A stretch of DNA of 64,000 bases from Druceiella hillmani. Taxonomy: Eukaryota; Arthropoda; Insecta; Lepidoptera; Hepialidae. The number at the start of each line of letters is the position of its first letter. Position 1 is the stretch's first letter. Positions 1 to 11,274 of the stretch are shown here, in pieces. A program made the position numbers and the translations under genes. Where the stretch lies: NCBI GenBank assembly GCA_039881145.1, contig JAYKKI010000029.1:25214001-25278000 (forward strand), in the 5' to 3' direction. The notes below the pieces were generated by a model. The model had not been told where the DNA came from and ran no database searches. It saw nothing but the letters and a program-made list of their open reading frames with translations.

Positions 1-40
1 AAATAGGTTTATTTTAACTTTATAACAACGAATGCGGATT

Positions 41-1097
41 TCATTTTTTAAAAACCACGTTTTCTAAATGGCGGCCATCGAGTCTGACACACTCTTCGAG
101 TATAGCACGCATGTTTTCAAACGCGTTTGCAGAGCGACTGGGGTGTCCTACTGACTTCGGCTCGAATATTTTCTTTAAGTTGTGTCACAGTGCTCGGATT
201 TGTTTTGTAAACAACGGATCTTAAGTATCTCCATAAAAAATCACATGGGCTTAAATTGGTTGACCTAGGTGGCCACGGTACGGTACCGTTTCGGGATATG
301 TTTTTTCTGGAAATAACTGCCGCACTGCATTCATGGACACATTAGCAGTGTGAGCTGTGGCCCCGTCCTGCTGGAACCATGTGTTTTGGTTGAAGGATGG
401 ACTATTCTGTAGCTCTACTCTGAAAAAGTCATTTAACATTTGGGCATATCTTTCCGAATTTACAGTTACAGTTTGGCCACGTTGATTTTCAAAGAAATAA
501 GGCCCTATGATTGCAGATGCAGACATGGCACACCAGACTGTTACTTTAGGCTTATGTAAAGGCTCTTGATGCATTTGTCATGAGTTGTGGACATATCCTC
601 CAATGTGAAAGTGAGCTTCCTCACTAAAGAATATGTTGCCCATCCGGGTAGCAGTACGAAATCTCAACAACATCACCTCCGCGTAAGTTTTTCTTAATTC
701 AAAGTCAGAATCGTGTAAATCTTGAACAATTTGAATTTTATATGGATGGAACTTAAGTTTTTTTCGCATCATTACCTGTAAAGTTGATTTCGGAATTCCC
801 AATATCGATGAACGTGTATGCAGTGATAAACGGGATTTTCAACGACAGAAACCATAACACGCTCGACATTTTCATCCGTGGCTACCAATGGTGTAGGTCC
901 TGGCCTGGGCCTATTTAATGTTGATCCTATAGCTCTGAACCTCGCTACCCATGACTGAATGAGGATGATCGATGGTCCATCACGTAATCGACGAATACTG
1001 TACGATTATTAAATCGGCGTGCTACAGACAGCGAAAATCCACTCGAAATGTACGCCTCGACGGCAAAAGCGCAATGCTCTCCACTCCACTGTTCCAT
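41..1097 (-). pseudogene. Mariner/IS630-type transposase relic
   Basis: Decayed DDE/D transposase of the insect IS630-Tc1-mariner group that carries an N-terminal DUF4817-like helix-turn-helix. The start is taken at the ATG of MEQWSGEH (1095-1097), the conserved N-terminus of this family; the product ends at HLENVVFKK followed by TGA at 41-43. Domain order on the minus strand is HTH (about 1097-830), linker with FHPYKIQIVQ (about 730), first acidic block FFSEEAHFH (about 625), second block FQQDGATAHTA (about 370) and third block CDFLWRYL (about 235). It is clearly dead: frameshifts near 990, 805 and 280 and an in-frame stop at 575-577. In the first acidic block the usual SDEAHF reads SEEAHF, so the first catalytic Asp is Glu. 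I did not resolve terminal inverted repeats, and the left end may be cut by the window edge. Assignment rests on remembered family motifs. Confidence 0.85.
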
Positions 1098-1874
1098 GGC
1101 TACTAATACATCCGAACCGCTTGCGCTTCTAGCGACGCCCTCCGCGCCCCTCTTATGTGTTGCGTTCAGAAACTGTTTGTTCAAACTTTGAAATCTGCCA
1201 CTGGACCCCCTGTAGTTTAGTGTGTGGTACAAATGAGTAAGTACCCATATATACATATTAATTGTTGTGTTTAAGCCTAGATACCTAGTTAATAAATTTT
1301 TACGACTTAATATTTATTTATTTTAATAAGTAACTAACGTACCTATTTTACCTAAAACTCATTTACTTATCTGTGAAAGGTAGATGATTCAAGAAGCTTC
1401 TGGTTGTTTAAAATGGCTTTGGCCACCTTCTCAAGGAAAACGGCCGTTAATTTATGTATGTAGGATTGTAGGTATTTGTGTATGTAAATTCATTCTTATA
1501 ATGTTTGTAGATAAAAATAAAAGACTGAAATAATTTGTAAAAAGGAAAACAATATTATGTTTGTTGCTGTAGGTATTTAAACATAGTCATTAAATGTCAC
1601 GTAAAATTCCCGAGTTCGAGACGGTGTTGACATGATGATTGATGGTAGACAAGGTAGATGCGTATACCGGCGAAGTAAAATTGAAGCAGAATGTGAAGAG
1701 GTTGGGGGGGGGGGAGGAAGAGGGAGAGATCGATAAAGCAATTTCATTGGCAATAACATTTTGTAATTTACTTTTTAATCTCAGTTTTTATAAAAAACTT
1801 AGTTTTTATAAAAGGCTTAAATACCGGAATTACGGAGAGAGTGATTTTAAAAATAAGATATCTTCATCATCAAC
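1098..1874. other. Intergenic, no gene recognised
   Basis: AT-rich spacer between two transposon relics. The part adjoining the mariner relic (1098-1256) is open on the minus strand but is probably its 5' untranslated region. A G-rich run lies at 1704-1722. Short ORFs here look accidental. Confidence 0.5.
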
Positions 1875-2445
1875 TTAATTGCTTTTTTCCTTAAATGTTT
1901 TAATTTTCTCTTCTTTAAGTTTTAGCAATTCGGCTTCAAATTTCGAACAATCAGATTTGTTATGTTTGTGTTTTTTTCCTTGAGATCTACTATCCAAATA
2001 GGACGTACTCGTGCTCTGACTTCTAACAATGCGCTCTCGGAAAATGGCTAACGATTCAGCATCATTGTCATATACCGTATTAGAAAAAATGCGGGAAGAT
2101 TCAGTTGAATTCCTTTCATAAGGCAACTGTGAAATTTGCTATGATATTGATGAATTATCGATCTCAAACTCCCAATCATTGACAGATGGTTCACCTTGTG
2201 ATTAATCATCGTTGACGCAATAATTACTCTAAGTTGACCGAGACGCCATAACATCCTTTAAAAATGTCATAAGATGATAATAGGTTCACTTTCCTGAATA
2301 ATTTCCTGAAGAATTTGGGCTAGCTAGATCTCCAGATCAAGGCTTATGACCCTTTTTTATTTCTTTTTGAAAGACATTCCTGAAGGTGCGCCACCTATTT
2401 TTAACTTCATTTGCTGTAACCAAATAATGTTTAATTGAATTAATT
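1875..2445 (-). pseudogene. MADF-domain ORF2 relic of a PIF/Harbinger element
   Basis: On the minus strand, 2445-2340 encodes the end of a MADF (Myb/SANT-like) DNA-binding domain, with VTANEVKNRWRTFRNVF followed by a basic stretch. After a break there is FLKDVMASRST, then the acidic/serine linker and a lysine- and glutamate-rich coiled C-terminus ending at 1875. MADF proteins are the usual second ORF of PIF/Harbinger elements and are thought to help the transposase bind termini and enter the nucleus. The reading frame has several stops (near 2234, 2207 and 2144) and shifts, so it is non-functional. The N-terminal half of the MADF domain is missing. It lies divergently and almost back to back with the Harbinger transposase fragment that starts near 2463, which suggests an internal deletion removed the intergenic region and both N-termini. 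Confidence 0.65.
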
Positions 2446-2462
2446 GTTTTTTTAATGACAGG

Positions 2463-3062
2463 TATCTAATAACAGGAACACTTTTTTGGAAGATGGCAGT
2501 GACATTTCAAAAACAGTAATAGCAAATATTGTGGTTCAGGTTTGCAATGCAATTTGGAATAATTTTAGCAATATCCATTTGAAATTTCCAAATACAGAAG
2601 ATTTTAAAGAAATTGATAATTCATTTTCAAATCTAAACAAATTTCCACAATGCTGTGGCAATCTCGACGGTAAACATATTCGTCTCAACAGACCACATCT
2701 ATCTGGTAGCATATACTATAATGACAAAAATTATTACTCAATTGCGGCCTCCGATTCACAAAACACGTTTCGAATCATTGACGTAGGAGCTTACGGGAAA
2801 GATAGCGATGGAGGCGTTCTCAGCAATTCAGTTTTTTTAAAGGTTTAAGTAGTGGAAAAATTCAACTACCACCTGAGGAACGACTACCTGATAGGTAGAG
2901 GAATATTGTGGCGCCATATGTATTTTAGGAGATGAGGCGTTTCCGCTAAAAAAATCCTTAATGAGACCTTATCCGAGAAGGCAAGCATCGGTAAATGCGA
3001 ATAAATCAAGGTTTAATTACAAATTATCTACCGCGAGTAAATTTACGGCTTATTTTTGAAAT
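2463..3062 (+). pseudogene. PIF/Harbinger transposase relic (HARBI1-like)
   Basis: DDE nuclease fragment of a PIF/Harbinger transposase. Visible blocks in order: RYLITG (about 2463); ISKTVIANIVVQVCNAIW (about 2505); FPQCCGNLDGKHIRL with the first catalytic Asp (about 2650); YYSIAASDSQ and VGAYGKDSDGGVLSNS with the second Asp (about 2740-2830); then, after a frameshift at about 2845, LPPEERLP, VFLGDEAFPLKKSLMRPYP with the third Asp (about 2920-2970) and FNYKLSTA (about 3015). All three acidic residues are still readable but the frame is broken near 2490, 2845 and 2895, and the C-terminus is missing. It is paired with the divergent MADF relic to its left. HARBI1-like domestication is unlikely given the frameshifts. 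Confidence 0.8.
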
Positions 3063-3848
3063 CATCAATAATATTGTATGTTAAATTAAACATATTTTAA
3101 TTAATCTTAGTTGTTTTATTCAAATTCCTTGCAAAATTAGCCCACTGTTTTTATAATCTTCATTCCAGACAATGGGATGAGCACAAATTAAGTTTTCTTC
3201 AAATATCATCTTTACGAGTCCACGTAACCGAATGATTTACATAGAATGGCGGGCCGTCGAACCGAAGCCGAGCCAATGTCTCCCTATCAAAAAATTGAAA
3301 ATGCAGTGGTCCCCGCCTAAAATTACGGGATAAATAAAATTAGTTCGATCGTTGTCTTCTATTTTAATAATATTGTCACTTTTATAAACAATTGTAAAAA
3401 AATGTAACGAAGTATAAACGCTAAATCTTATACGTAAGAGGCGATCACAGCTAGCAACTCACAGTTCATTAATTATACTAGTAGTACATATATTTATAGA
3501 CAAATGTAATGTGATGTGAGCTGCTAAGTGTCAATATTAGTAATATTGAACAGGAAGCAGAGTCAGCTACATATAAACATTAATAGTATTGTTGAACGGG
3601 ACCACCCATTAAAATTATTCGTTTTTCACCAAAGCTATCATATTCACCATCTAGTACAAAAATGACCAGTTCTGGAATTACAAAACACCGTATTATATAC
3701 TTTGTAGATGGTAAAGTAACCAAAATGGTGAATCTACCGTATTTACGGTGTATCTGGAGACTAGTGATGACAGAATTATAACGTAACAGGTATGAATAAC
3801 ATAATATAGATTTAAATGTATATATTATGCTATTGCGATTTACAGAAA
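3063..3848. other. Intergenic, no gene recognised
   Basis: AT-rich sequence with no ORF or motif that I can assign. The part immediately right of 3062 may be the eroded 3' end of the Harbinger element. Confidence 0.5.
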
Positions 3849-4420
3849 TTATGTTATTAAATGACGATACACTTGGATAACATGTTAAAATATTATGTTA
3901 CGGTGGTATTAAGCAGCTCCCGTACAATCTACGAGTAAAGAATATATTTCTTACTCGTAGCGTACAATGGCTATCACTCGCTGAATAAAGAGAGCGCGAG
4001 ACAGCACTTTTTTTTTGCATTGCCCTTCGTTTTATATTTATCGAACATCACCGAATGACACCGAACTTTACCGAAAAATTAATAATCTTTTATTGGAACG
4101 TTAAAATTCATACCTGTTGTGTGATCCATATCTAACCGATCGGAACGAACGCATTATGTTATTAAGAACATTACGCTTGGTAATGTTAAAATATTATATT
4201 GCTTTATTGTCAAGCAGCGGCCGTCACTCGTCTGAATAAAAAGATCAAGAAATATAGCGTTCCTTTTCTTAATGCAATTAATTGTTTTAGATATTATCTG
4301 TTTTATGTTTTATTTTTTGGTTTCGTAGATATTGACGGAACATTACCGAATGACATGGAATTTTTACGAAATTATTATAAACAACTGATTACTACAAAGT
4401 TAAAATCCATACCTGTTATT
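3849..4420. repeat. Degenerate tandem duplication, two copies of about 270 bp
   Basis: Copy A (about 3849-4120) and copy B (about 4154-4420) share order and wording: both open with TTATGTTATTAA, continue with a TGTTAAAATATTAT segment, a TCACTCG..TGAATAAA segment, an ACCGAATGACA segment, and close with a TTAAAAT..ATACCTGTT segment. The offset is about 305 bases. Similarity is imperfect, so the duplication is old. Copy A alone carries the 32-bp palindrome at 3929-3960. Confidence 0.65.
3921..3968. mobile_element. 32-bp palindrome flanked by 8-bp direct repeats
   Basis: Positions 3929-3960 form a near-perfect palindrome with arms CTACGAGTAA / TTACTCGTAG. It is bounded by the direct repeat CGTACAAT at 3921-3928 and 3961-3968. 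The paralogous copy B of the local duplication lacks it at the equivalent site (near 4215). This is the expected footprint of a tiny insertion with an 8-bp target-site duplication, the length typical of hAT elements, although the termini do not show a canonical hAT consensus. Confidence 0.55.
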
Positions 4421-5552
4421 TGAATTTTGTTTATGTTATATTCATTCAGTCTTCACTGTTGATCGCTAACCATCTGCAATTTCTATACGTTATTACTTCG
4501 TCTTTATTGATATGTCTGTGTTACTTATTTTTTAATAACTATAACAATGAGATCAACTTTAAATATATATATATTTAAACTTTAACAAAATAATATTATA
4601 TTAAAATATATATTTTTATTTAGTTTTTATTTTCAATCCAATTTCAATAGTTAATAATGATTTTTAATTTATTTATCTATAATTTTTTTTCAGGTACATA
4701 AAATAGGTTATTCGACTTATCTAAATAACAAATTTAAAAATTTAAATTAAATTTATACCATATAATTTTATAATTGCATAATTACTCTTTGACTAATTTT
4801 TATTGTGTGCACATACATAGATGTAAGTGTGTGTGTCTATCTGCGTGTGTGTATTTTAAAAATATAAAATTAGTAATTTTTAAATTATATAATTTATTTA
4901 AAATTCTATCAATCAATAAATAAAGAGTTTTGAAATAAAATTTTCTAGCAAAAATAAAACTGAAACAAATTAACGAAAATAAATAATCGATTAAAACTTA
5001 AATTAAAACAATAAAACATGTCCGAACAAGCGTTTACTGTTTACATTCTACGCGGGAAACGAGTACGTTCGTTTTAATTCGTACTGTTTCCATGGTACGT
5101 CGCGGGAGCGCATGCAAACTACACACGGAACGAGTGCCAGACTAATTTGGGTCGACAAAAACTTGGTTCGTAAATCGGTTTAACAGAGTTCGATTTGATT
5201 TGTATTGCTTGTATGGAGCGGCGCGGAAGAGCGTGCAAACGATACACGAACCTAGTTCAGAACAATCGAACAAGCCAGGCAGACTCGACTCGACAAAGAC
5301 GTAAATCGGTTTAACCTCAACTCGGTTTGCTAAGTCGATTTGTTACATCTCTAATTGGTACATTCAGTACTGATCAGTATGTTTGATCGCACGATCTATA
5401 CAATGCGTCGATGGTCGCGCGACGAAAATTAGACAATTTGGTCGTATAGCATGCTCGCGCGAGCAGCAATAGGACAGTCGCACGAACAGTTTCATCGGAT
5501 GGACGCATTATAGTCACCACACGTATGTACATAATACCCACACGTACGTACA
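4421..5552. other. Intergenic, no gene recognised
   Basis: AT-rich, with short (TA) and (TG) runs near 4565 and 4830. A more GC-balanced stretch at 5020-5480 holds several CGCG-containing words but no ORF or RNA gene that I recognise. Confidence 0.45.
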
Positions 5553-5606
5553 TGACAAACTATTATGTACGCACGTCACCACACGTACGTATATAATAGT
5601 TTGTCA
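5553..5606. repeat. Inverted repeat, 24-nt arms
   Basis: Left arm 5553-5576 and right arm 5583-5606 are nearly perfect reverse complements (TGACAAACTATTAT against ATAATAGTTTGTCA at the outer edges) with a 6-nt loop. Related ACGTACGTA words occur just upstream at 5520-5552, so the locus looks like a locally reshuffled palindrome. Confidence 0.6.
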
Positions 5607-6699
5607 CTACACAGAGTATATACAGAGGGGTAACCGGAAGTCGAAAACTTGAACCGCTAATGTCGGATTCCTCAGCATCCATCAGTCATTTGTAATTTGT
5701 AAATATGCGTGGTATTACTTCCTGCAAAAACGTATAATACTTAGAATTCTTGTGCGGCCTCTCATATATATTTTCTCCAGATAATTTTTACTTTTAATTC
5801 TGCTTTTTATAAGTATTTTCATATTTATTTAGATACCAATAAGTTATTTTGATTGTATTATAATTTCTATTAATGGCGATCGTGCGTTGTACCCGGCCGT
5901 CACTCTACTCAAAAAGGTACTAGAGGACTCAAATTTTTCAAGCTTATAAAATGTGAAACTCGATAAGTATCGTTTGTAGTATTACTTTTTTTTTACTTTG
6001 TTTGTAGTATTTTTAATTGCCAAATAACATTAGAAAGTATTTTTAAATTCCGTCAACGTGGTCATTTACACATCTATAATGATGTTTATAATCAAAAATT
6101 ATAACGCAATTTTTGTTTTGTTGCTGATAGCAGAAGTTAGTTTTTCTATAATCAATGTCTATCAGTAAAATTATTTCTATTTCAATAATCTATAATCAAT
6201 GTCTAATCAATGTATAATCAATTTCTATAATCAATGTCAATCAGTAAAATTATTCGTAGTTTAGATGAGATTTCAACTTATGCTCAAAGAAGTATATTGA
6301 CCAGGCAGCACCTTTAACATTAAGTATATATAAAATATAAATAAACTAGTGATACAACTGACTGCAATTTTATTGAATACTTAATATCAGGCTTGTAGAC
6401 AAATATCTTTACTTTATTTAATTCATTTTGATGCAAGTTCTCATCACTGGGATACAGATAAATACTAACCATTTTACTAATTATAAATAGTGTATCTTGC
6501 AGTATATATTTTAAATTTTAACGACAACTGATAAATTATATGTATTTTATGTTAGTCGTCCAATGCTGGACATTAGGTTGCCAGAATATGTGAAAACAGT
6601 AACTTGGGTTTTTAACGTGCCGTCAGATATAATCAGTTACAAATTTATATCCAAATATTACATATATTTGTAAATTGAAGAGAGGCAGTCGAAAAGAAC
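5607..6699. other. Intergenic with a short-word repeat cluster
   Basis: No gene recognised. At 6150-6250 the words CTATAATCAATGTC and ATCAGTAAAATTATT recur several times, giving an irregular minisatellite. A GGCCGTCACTC..TCAAAAAGGTA segment near 5897 resembles part of the duplicated unit at 3849-4420 and may be a third, eroded copy. Confidence 0.4.
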
Positions 6700-6927
6700 T
6701 GAGGAGTTCCAGACTTGCAAAAAAGATTCAGGCACTTGAAGAAGACCATCGAACTGCCGAGGTGTAAATTAAGAAGGTTGCAGAAACCTAAGCCGTATGG
6801 TAAATCTGAAAGTATAACAATTGCTAAAATAAAACAAATGTTGAAACTTATTTTACCAAAAGACTCTTACACTTTATTTGATCATCAATTAAGAAATTAT
6901 TTTAGAAGAAAAATCGCACCGATATAA
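6700..6927 (+). pseudogene. Possible THAP/P-element transposase fragment
   Basis: A short open stretch whose first half, partly in another frame, reads as a basic coiled segment (LAKKIQALEEDHRTAEV near 6705), and whose end reads LPKDSYTLFDHQLRNYFRR. That spacing of a coiled coil followed by a QLRN block resembles the region after the THAP domain in P-element/THAP9-like transposases. It is short, frame-broken, and no catalytic residues are visible. The assignment is an inference from weak motif resemblance. Confidence 0.25.
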
Positions 6928-9777
6928 TTAAATAATGGAAGAGATTTGTATAAACTTGTCGTATAATTTCACTTTAATAATTTAATTGTAATTTTCAGTT
7001 AAAATAAGGAAAACTTATTTTATATTGAACGCCTTAAGCAAACAATTAATAGGTTGTGGGTTATTATTTAATGGCTGGGGTAGATAATAATTGATATATG
7101 TATAAGGTAGTTATAGAAAGTATCAGTAAAATTTTAGATGCAGAATTAATAGTATATTTTGTATTATAAAGTTATGGGAACCCGCGTTTCAGTTAATTTT
7201 TAATGACATATATTTATTGATATTTTAAAGGAGAGTCTATTGTGATATTTAAAACTAGTTACTGCTGATTGTCAGATATTTAGTACAGATGATTTTTCTA
7301 ATTTATTTATTAAACATTACATCAAAATGGAAATAAACTGTTGTCTTAGAAACTTAAATGGAACAGTAGGAAATAAATCAATTATGAAACTTGTGTAATT
7401 TACAATTATTTTAAACTTTGTATTAATACCACATATGTGTAATAAGATCTGTACTTGCGCTAAACTATTAATCTTCCAAATTATTAATTACAATCTTTTG
7501 AATTTAAACATTTCCTTTTTCAGATTCGCCAGGATCCATTATATGATTTGAATAAAGTTTTATAAGCCGTATTTGAATGTTTTAGTGGAGTGAAAGCTCC
7601 TTTATGCATTGGCATGGTCAGTATTATCTATGTGGTCAGTGTCATAACTTTGTTTATCGTCATTTTATTTTTACATAATATTGTTTTCATATATGATTTT
7701 GGTATACATTTCTACCAGCCTTAAGAGTTAAAAATATTGTTAGTCATATTTTTCGCTTCTAATTGATAATTACTTTATTCAAATTAACCAAGCAAACATC
7801 GAATAAAGGCATAGTCCATGTGCTGAAATTTCGGGCACAATAAAAGTACTTTCTGTGCTTACTTTTCTTTGATCTAATATGATCTAATAATGATCTAGTA
7901 TGCTAAATGATAGATTTGTATTTGTCAATATTTATTTATTTCTTTCTACACTAGATCATAGATTCACTAAATAGTTTTCCAACTCCTTAACCTATCCACT
8001 TCCTTTTCTTTTCCTATTCCCGATGGAAGATACTCCCACTACCTTCCGGTTTCCATCGAGCAATAGTACAAATTTGAATATTTAAGCAATAATGTAATTA
8101 CATATGTGTTATTGGCGAAGAGTGGATACAAATTTAACTATTCAAGTTCTGTCAAATTTGTTTTAAGTTTGTTATAGAACAACCTACTGATTTCACAATA
8201 AACTTAACATTAATAATTATAATTCTTACAACAGGCAATCTGTACAAAGATGTTGCAATAGCTGAGATTAGAAATAGCTTAAACTTTCAATATAGTGATA
8301 ACGTTATTTATGAATGTAAAATGCTTAAGTTTTGGAGTTATTATTTATAAATGTAATATTCAAGGAGAAATTTTAAAAACTTCATCTAGGTCAAATTCAA
8401 TACAAAACATTGTGATTGAATCAAGAATTTTGAACTATTAAGGACACAACGCTGCAAGCTTCCAGATTATAATCTACCTGAACAGCGTTAAAGTCAGAGA
8501 TACCTTGAAGCATGCTTTTTGAAGTCACTTGAGAATTACCTATTAGAATACTATAATTGTAAAATCTCAGATATATGTTTTGTAAAATTTAAGTTATTCT
8601 AAAGTTTTAATAAAAATTTATGAAAATAAAAATATTTTTTAATGTAATTTTTAATAAATTAATAAATTCCAATTTAATGTTTTGTCATAATGTCATCTAT
8701 GGGTGATAATTCTACCTAGACAGCGCCATCTCTTGGCGTTGATAATAACCGAAACTCCACCTGGTGAGTCGGCTTCTAATTATCCATACAAAATTACGAC
8801 CATTTTTTATGTGTTAGTATGGGAGTATCCATTCTGTACTATATATTCTGTGACTACAAACAAGTACGACGATCTAAATAAACATCCCGTTCGCACGCCA
8901 CTCAGCGCGCACATACTCCGGTGCTACGGGACTAATTTGTTCGTTGTTGTTCTCGAATAGCGAAGAATTTGCTAGCGATTACCGAATATCGATCAATAAA
9001 TATAACTAGCGAATAAATATAACTATTTGGGGGGCACTGCATCTATCTTTATGTGTCAATACAGACCTGTTTTATAGGAGTTATATACGTGAAGGTATCG
9101 TTAGACTAACAGATACTTGTTTTTATTAAATATTTATGTAAACACTTTTAATAAAAACTCTCATTCAACTAAATGCAACTTATTGCAAAAGTACTGTCTA
9201 GGCAACAAACATTTATGTTTGCGATATGTCGATTATTCATTTTAGACTATCTAATGTATGTGGACGAGTTTTTGTTTCGCTTTCATCTAACTAGACGATC
9301 GCGATTGATTTTGGGGTCTGACTTGCCTTGCATTTAAGATACGTTTCCGTCACACTTTGACTGTGATTTTGGATGCTACTCGTACAATTTTGAGTTTTTT
9401 GAGTGCATCTTGTGCATCATCCTTGAAATATAGAATAGCACGAAATCAAGTTAGTAGCGAAACAATCACAAAACGGATTGAAAGTTACGGCGAATTGCAT
9501 TACAATGATGGTGTGGTCATTAGAACATTCCGTATGTCACACGTAGACATGTTTCTTAGTCCAATCCTGATATTTCCTCAAAATCCTTTTTCCTGGTTCG
9601 ATTAACAAACTAACGAAAATTTTGTTTTCAATTAAATTCGAATTTACTTTTGAATGAATTTAATTACAACGTTTCTCCACTCCGGCTCTGAAATGACCAC
9701 CGAAATCCGATCTATGCTTATTATGAACAAATCTTTCATAAAAGACTTCGCAACTCAATATTTTTTCTTTCCTAAAT
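6928..9777. other. Intergenic, no gene recognised
   Basis: Mostly AT-rich. The word GCGCCATCTCTTGGCG at 8724-8739 is a short palindromic motif of a kind common in insect repeat edges. Two AATAAATATAACTA tandem words lie near 8995-9025. ORFs at 8703-8960, 9357-9605 and 9654-9854 show no family motifs, and I do not call them genes. Confidence 0.45.
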
Positions 9778-10008
9778 TTATAAAAGTTTATGATCAAAGT
9801 TTCGTGCTAAATTTAGTATCATCATTAGATGCTTATATTCGTCTACAACGCTAGACCATCGTAATAAGAATGGTTTTTTTCCTTGCTTTCTTAAAGTTTT
9901 GTATAAAATTTTCCCTTTCAACACCAGCTTAGTCGGATTCTTCCATCCTTCATATGGGTTCGCTCTTATTTCCGCATCGTGAATATAGTCTTCTTTTATA
10001 AGTCGCAC
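9778..10008 (-). other. Unrecognised 76-codon ORF
   Basis: An ATG-initiated ORF of 76 residues, basic and fairly hydrophilic (for example YEGWKNPTKLVLKGK). I recognise no domain, signal peptide or membrane segment. The minus-strand continuation to about 9650 also has long open stretches (EPEWRNVVIKFIQ), so it could be a piece of an older coding sequence. It lies next to a 37-bp tandem repeat. It could equally be chance. Confidence 0.2.
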
Positions 10009-10019
10009 GTTTTTAATTT

Positions 10020-10130
10020 CATAACAAACCGATCTACATACATCTTTGTTCTATTACATACCAAACCGATCTACATAAATCTTTGTTCTATTACATACCA
10101 AACCGATCTACATACATCTTTGTTCTATTA
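10020..10130. repeat. Tandem repeat, 3 x 37 bp
   Basis: Three consecutive copies (10020-10056, 10057-10093, 10094-10130) of a 37-bp unit containing AAACCGATCTACATA and CTTTGTTCTATTA. Copies differ by one or two bases. There are no spacers between units, so this is a minisatellite and not a CRISPR array. Confidence 0.9.
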
Positions 10131-11269
10131 CAGCACTCTTTCAATTCATATTCTCTGATTTCTCATTTTATCTCACAATCATTCGGCATATGTCACCACA
10201 ACGTTTATCTTACTCCTATTTCATTTACACAGAATCTCTAATCCGCTGCCATGTACAGTTGTCAGTACCTGAACAAAATTATACACATCCATTAATGCCT
10301 TTTATGAAAAACACTCGTTAACATTTCTTATGTCTTTTCAATGTTTCACTACCTTTCATTAACATTTTTTAACTTTACCTAATTTCCTCTGTTGTTTTAT
10401 AACTCCTGTCATGTATTTATTTTCGTCCCTCCTAAATTTATAGGTTATAAACATATTTGCCTTATCTGTGGTTTTCGTTTCATTCTATAAAATAATCATA
10501 AAGCTACATCTACTGCCTAGTAAAAAGATTTTACAAGCATTACGTACTTACTCGTCAGGTGCTATTCTTTTTTGTTTACTAGCTTTAGTTTGATTTCATT
10601 TACACAATGTCGGGTATTTTTCGTATGGTCTATATCTACCCATAGAATCAAGTTTTCAATTATTTTTTTTGGATCTTAAGTATCATTTTACTGATTATTA
10701 CGTCACATACGTTATCTATGAATGAACGTGCATTTTTTACAATATTACATTTTACCTATAATTAAAAACATCGTCACGCGAACTTAAAACTGTGTTAAAA
10801 TTTACACAATGTTATTTTGTTTCGAGTCTTCCGAGACACCTAATTATATGTTATTCTATTTTTACGCAGATGTACGTAATATACTAATGAAAACGTACAT
10901 ATGTTACCCAAATACGTTGTTGCCACAGAACACTACGTTTTAGCGATGTGTTCTGTTCCGTTGGTTTATGAATATTAAAATAACGGTCAGGCAGTTAAAC
11001 ATATTTTGTAATAACGACCTAGAACGAAAAATTGATTACTGTAGATATAAGTACCTATCAATAAAAGAATAAACGAGTCGTAACCTGCAATTTTTCTGGC
11101 ATGACCTATTATTTATGTGCATTACAATTATTTGTATTATTTATTTAGGTGCATTAAAATTATTTGAATTAATTATATAGTTTTTTCAATTTGTAGTTTG
11201 ATAGTAAGTATTTTAATTCTTTTCTAGTTATAAATTACATCGATCTAACTTGTTTTTGAAATTCTTATC
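10131..11269. other. Intergenic; expected 3' LTR not found
   Basis: AT-rich and without recognisable genes. The 3' LTR of the minus-strand gypsy relic should lie here or just left of it, but no copy of the LTR termini seen at 16182-16627 is visible to me. Confidence 0.4.
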
Positions 11270-11274
11270 TGTTT

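Noticed and set aside
10020..10130. CRISPR-like array
   Set aside because: 37-bp units are contiguous without unique spacers, and the DNA is eukaryotic.
10131..11269. 3' LTR of the gypsy relic
   Set aside because: Searched by eye for the TGTTATAATG and GGGTATAACA termini and for the U3 repeat unit; none found.
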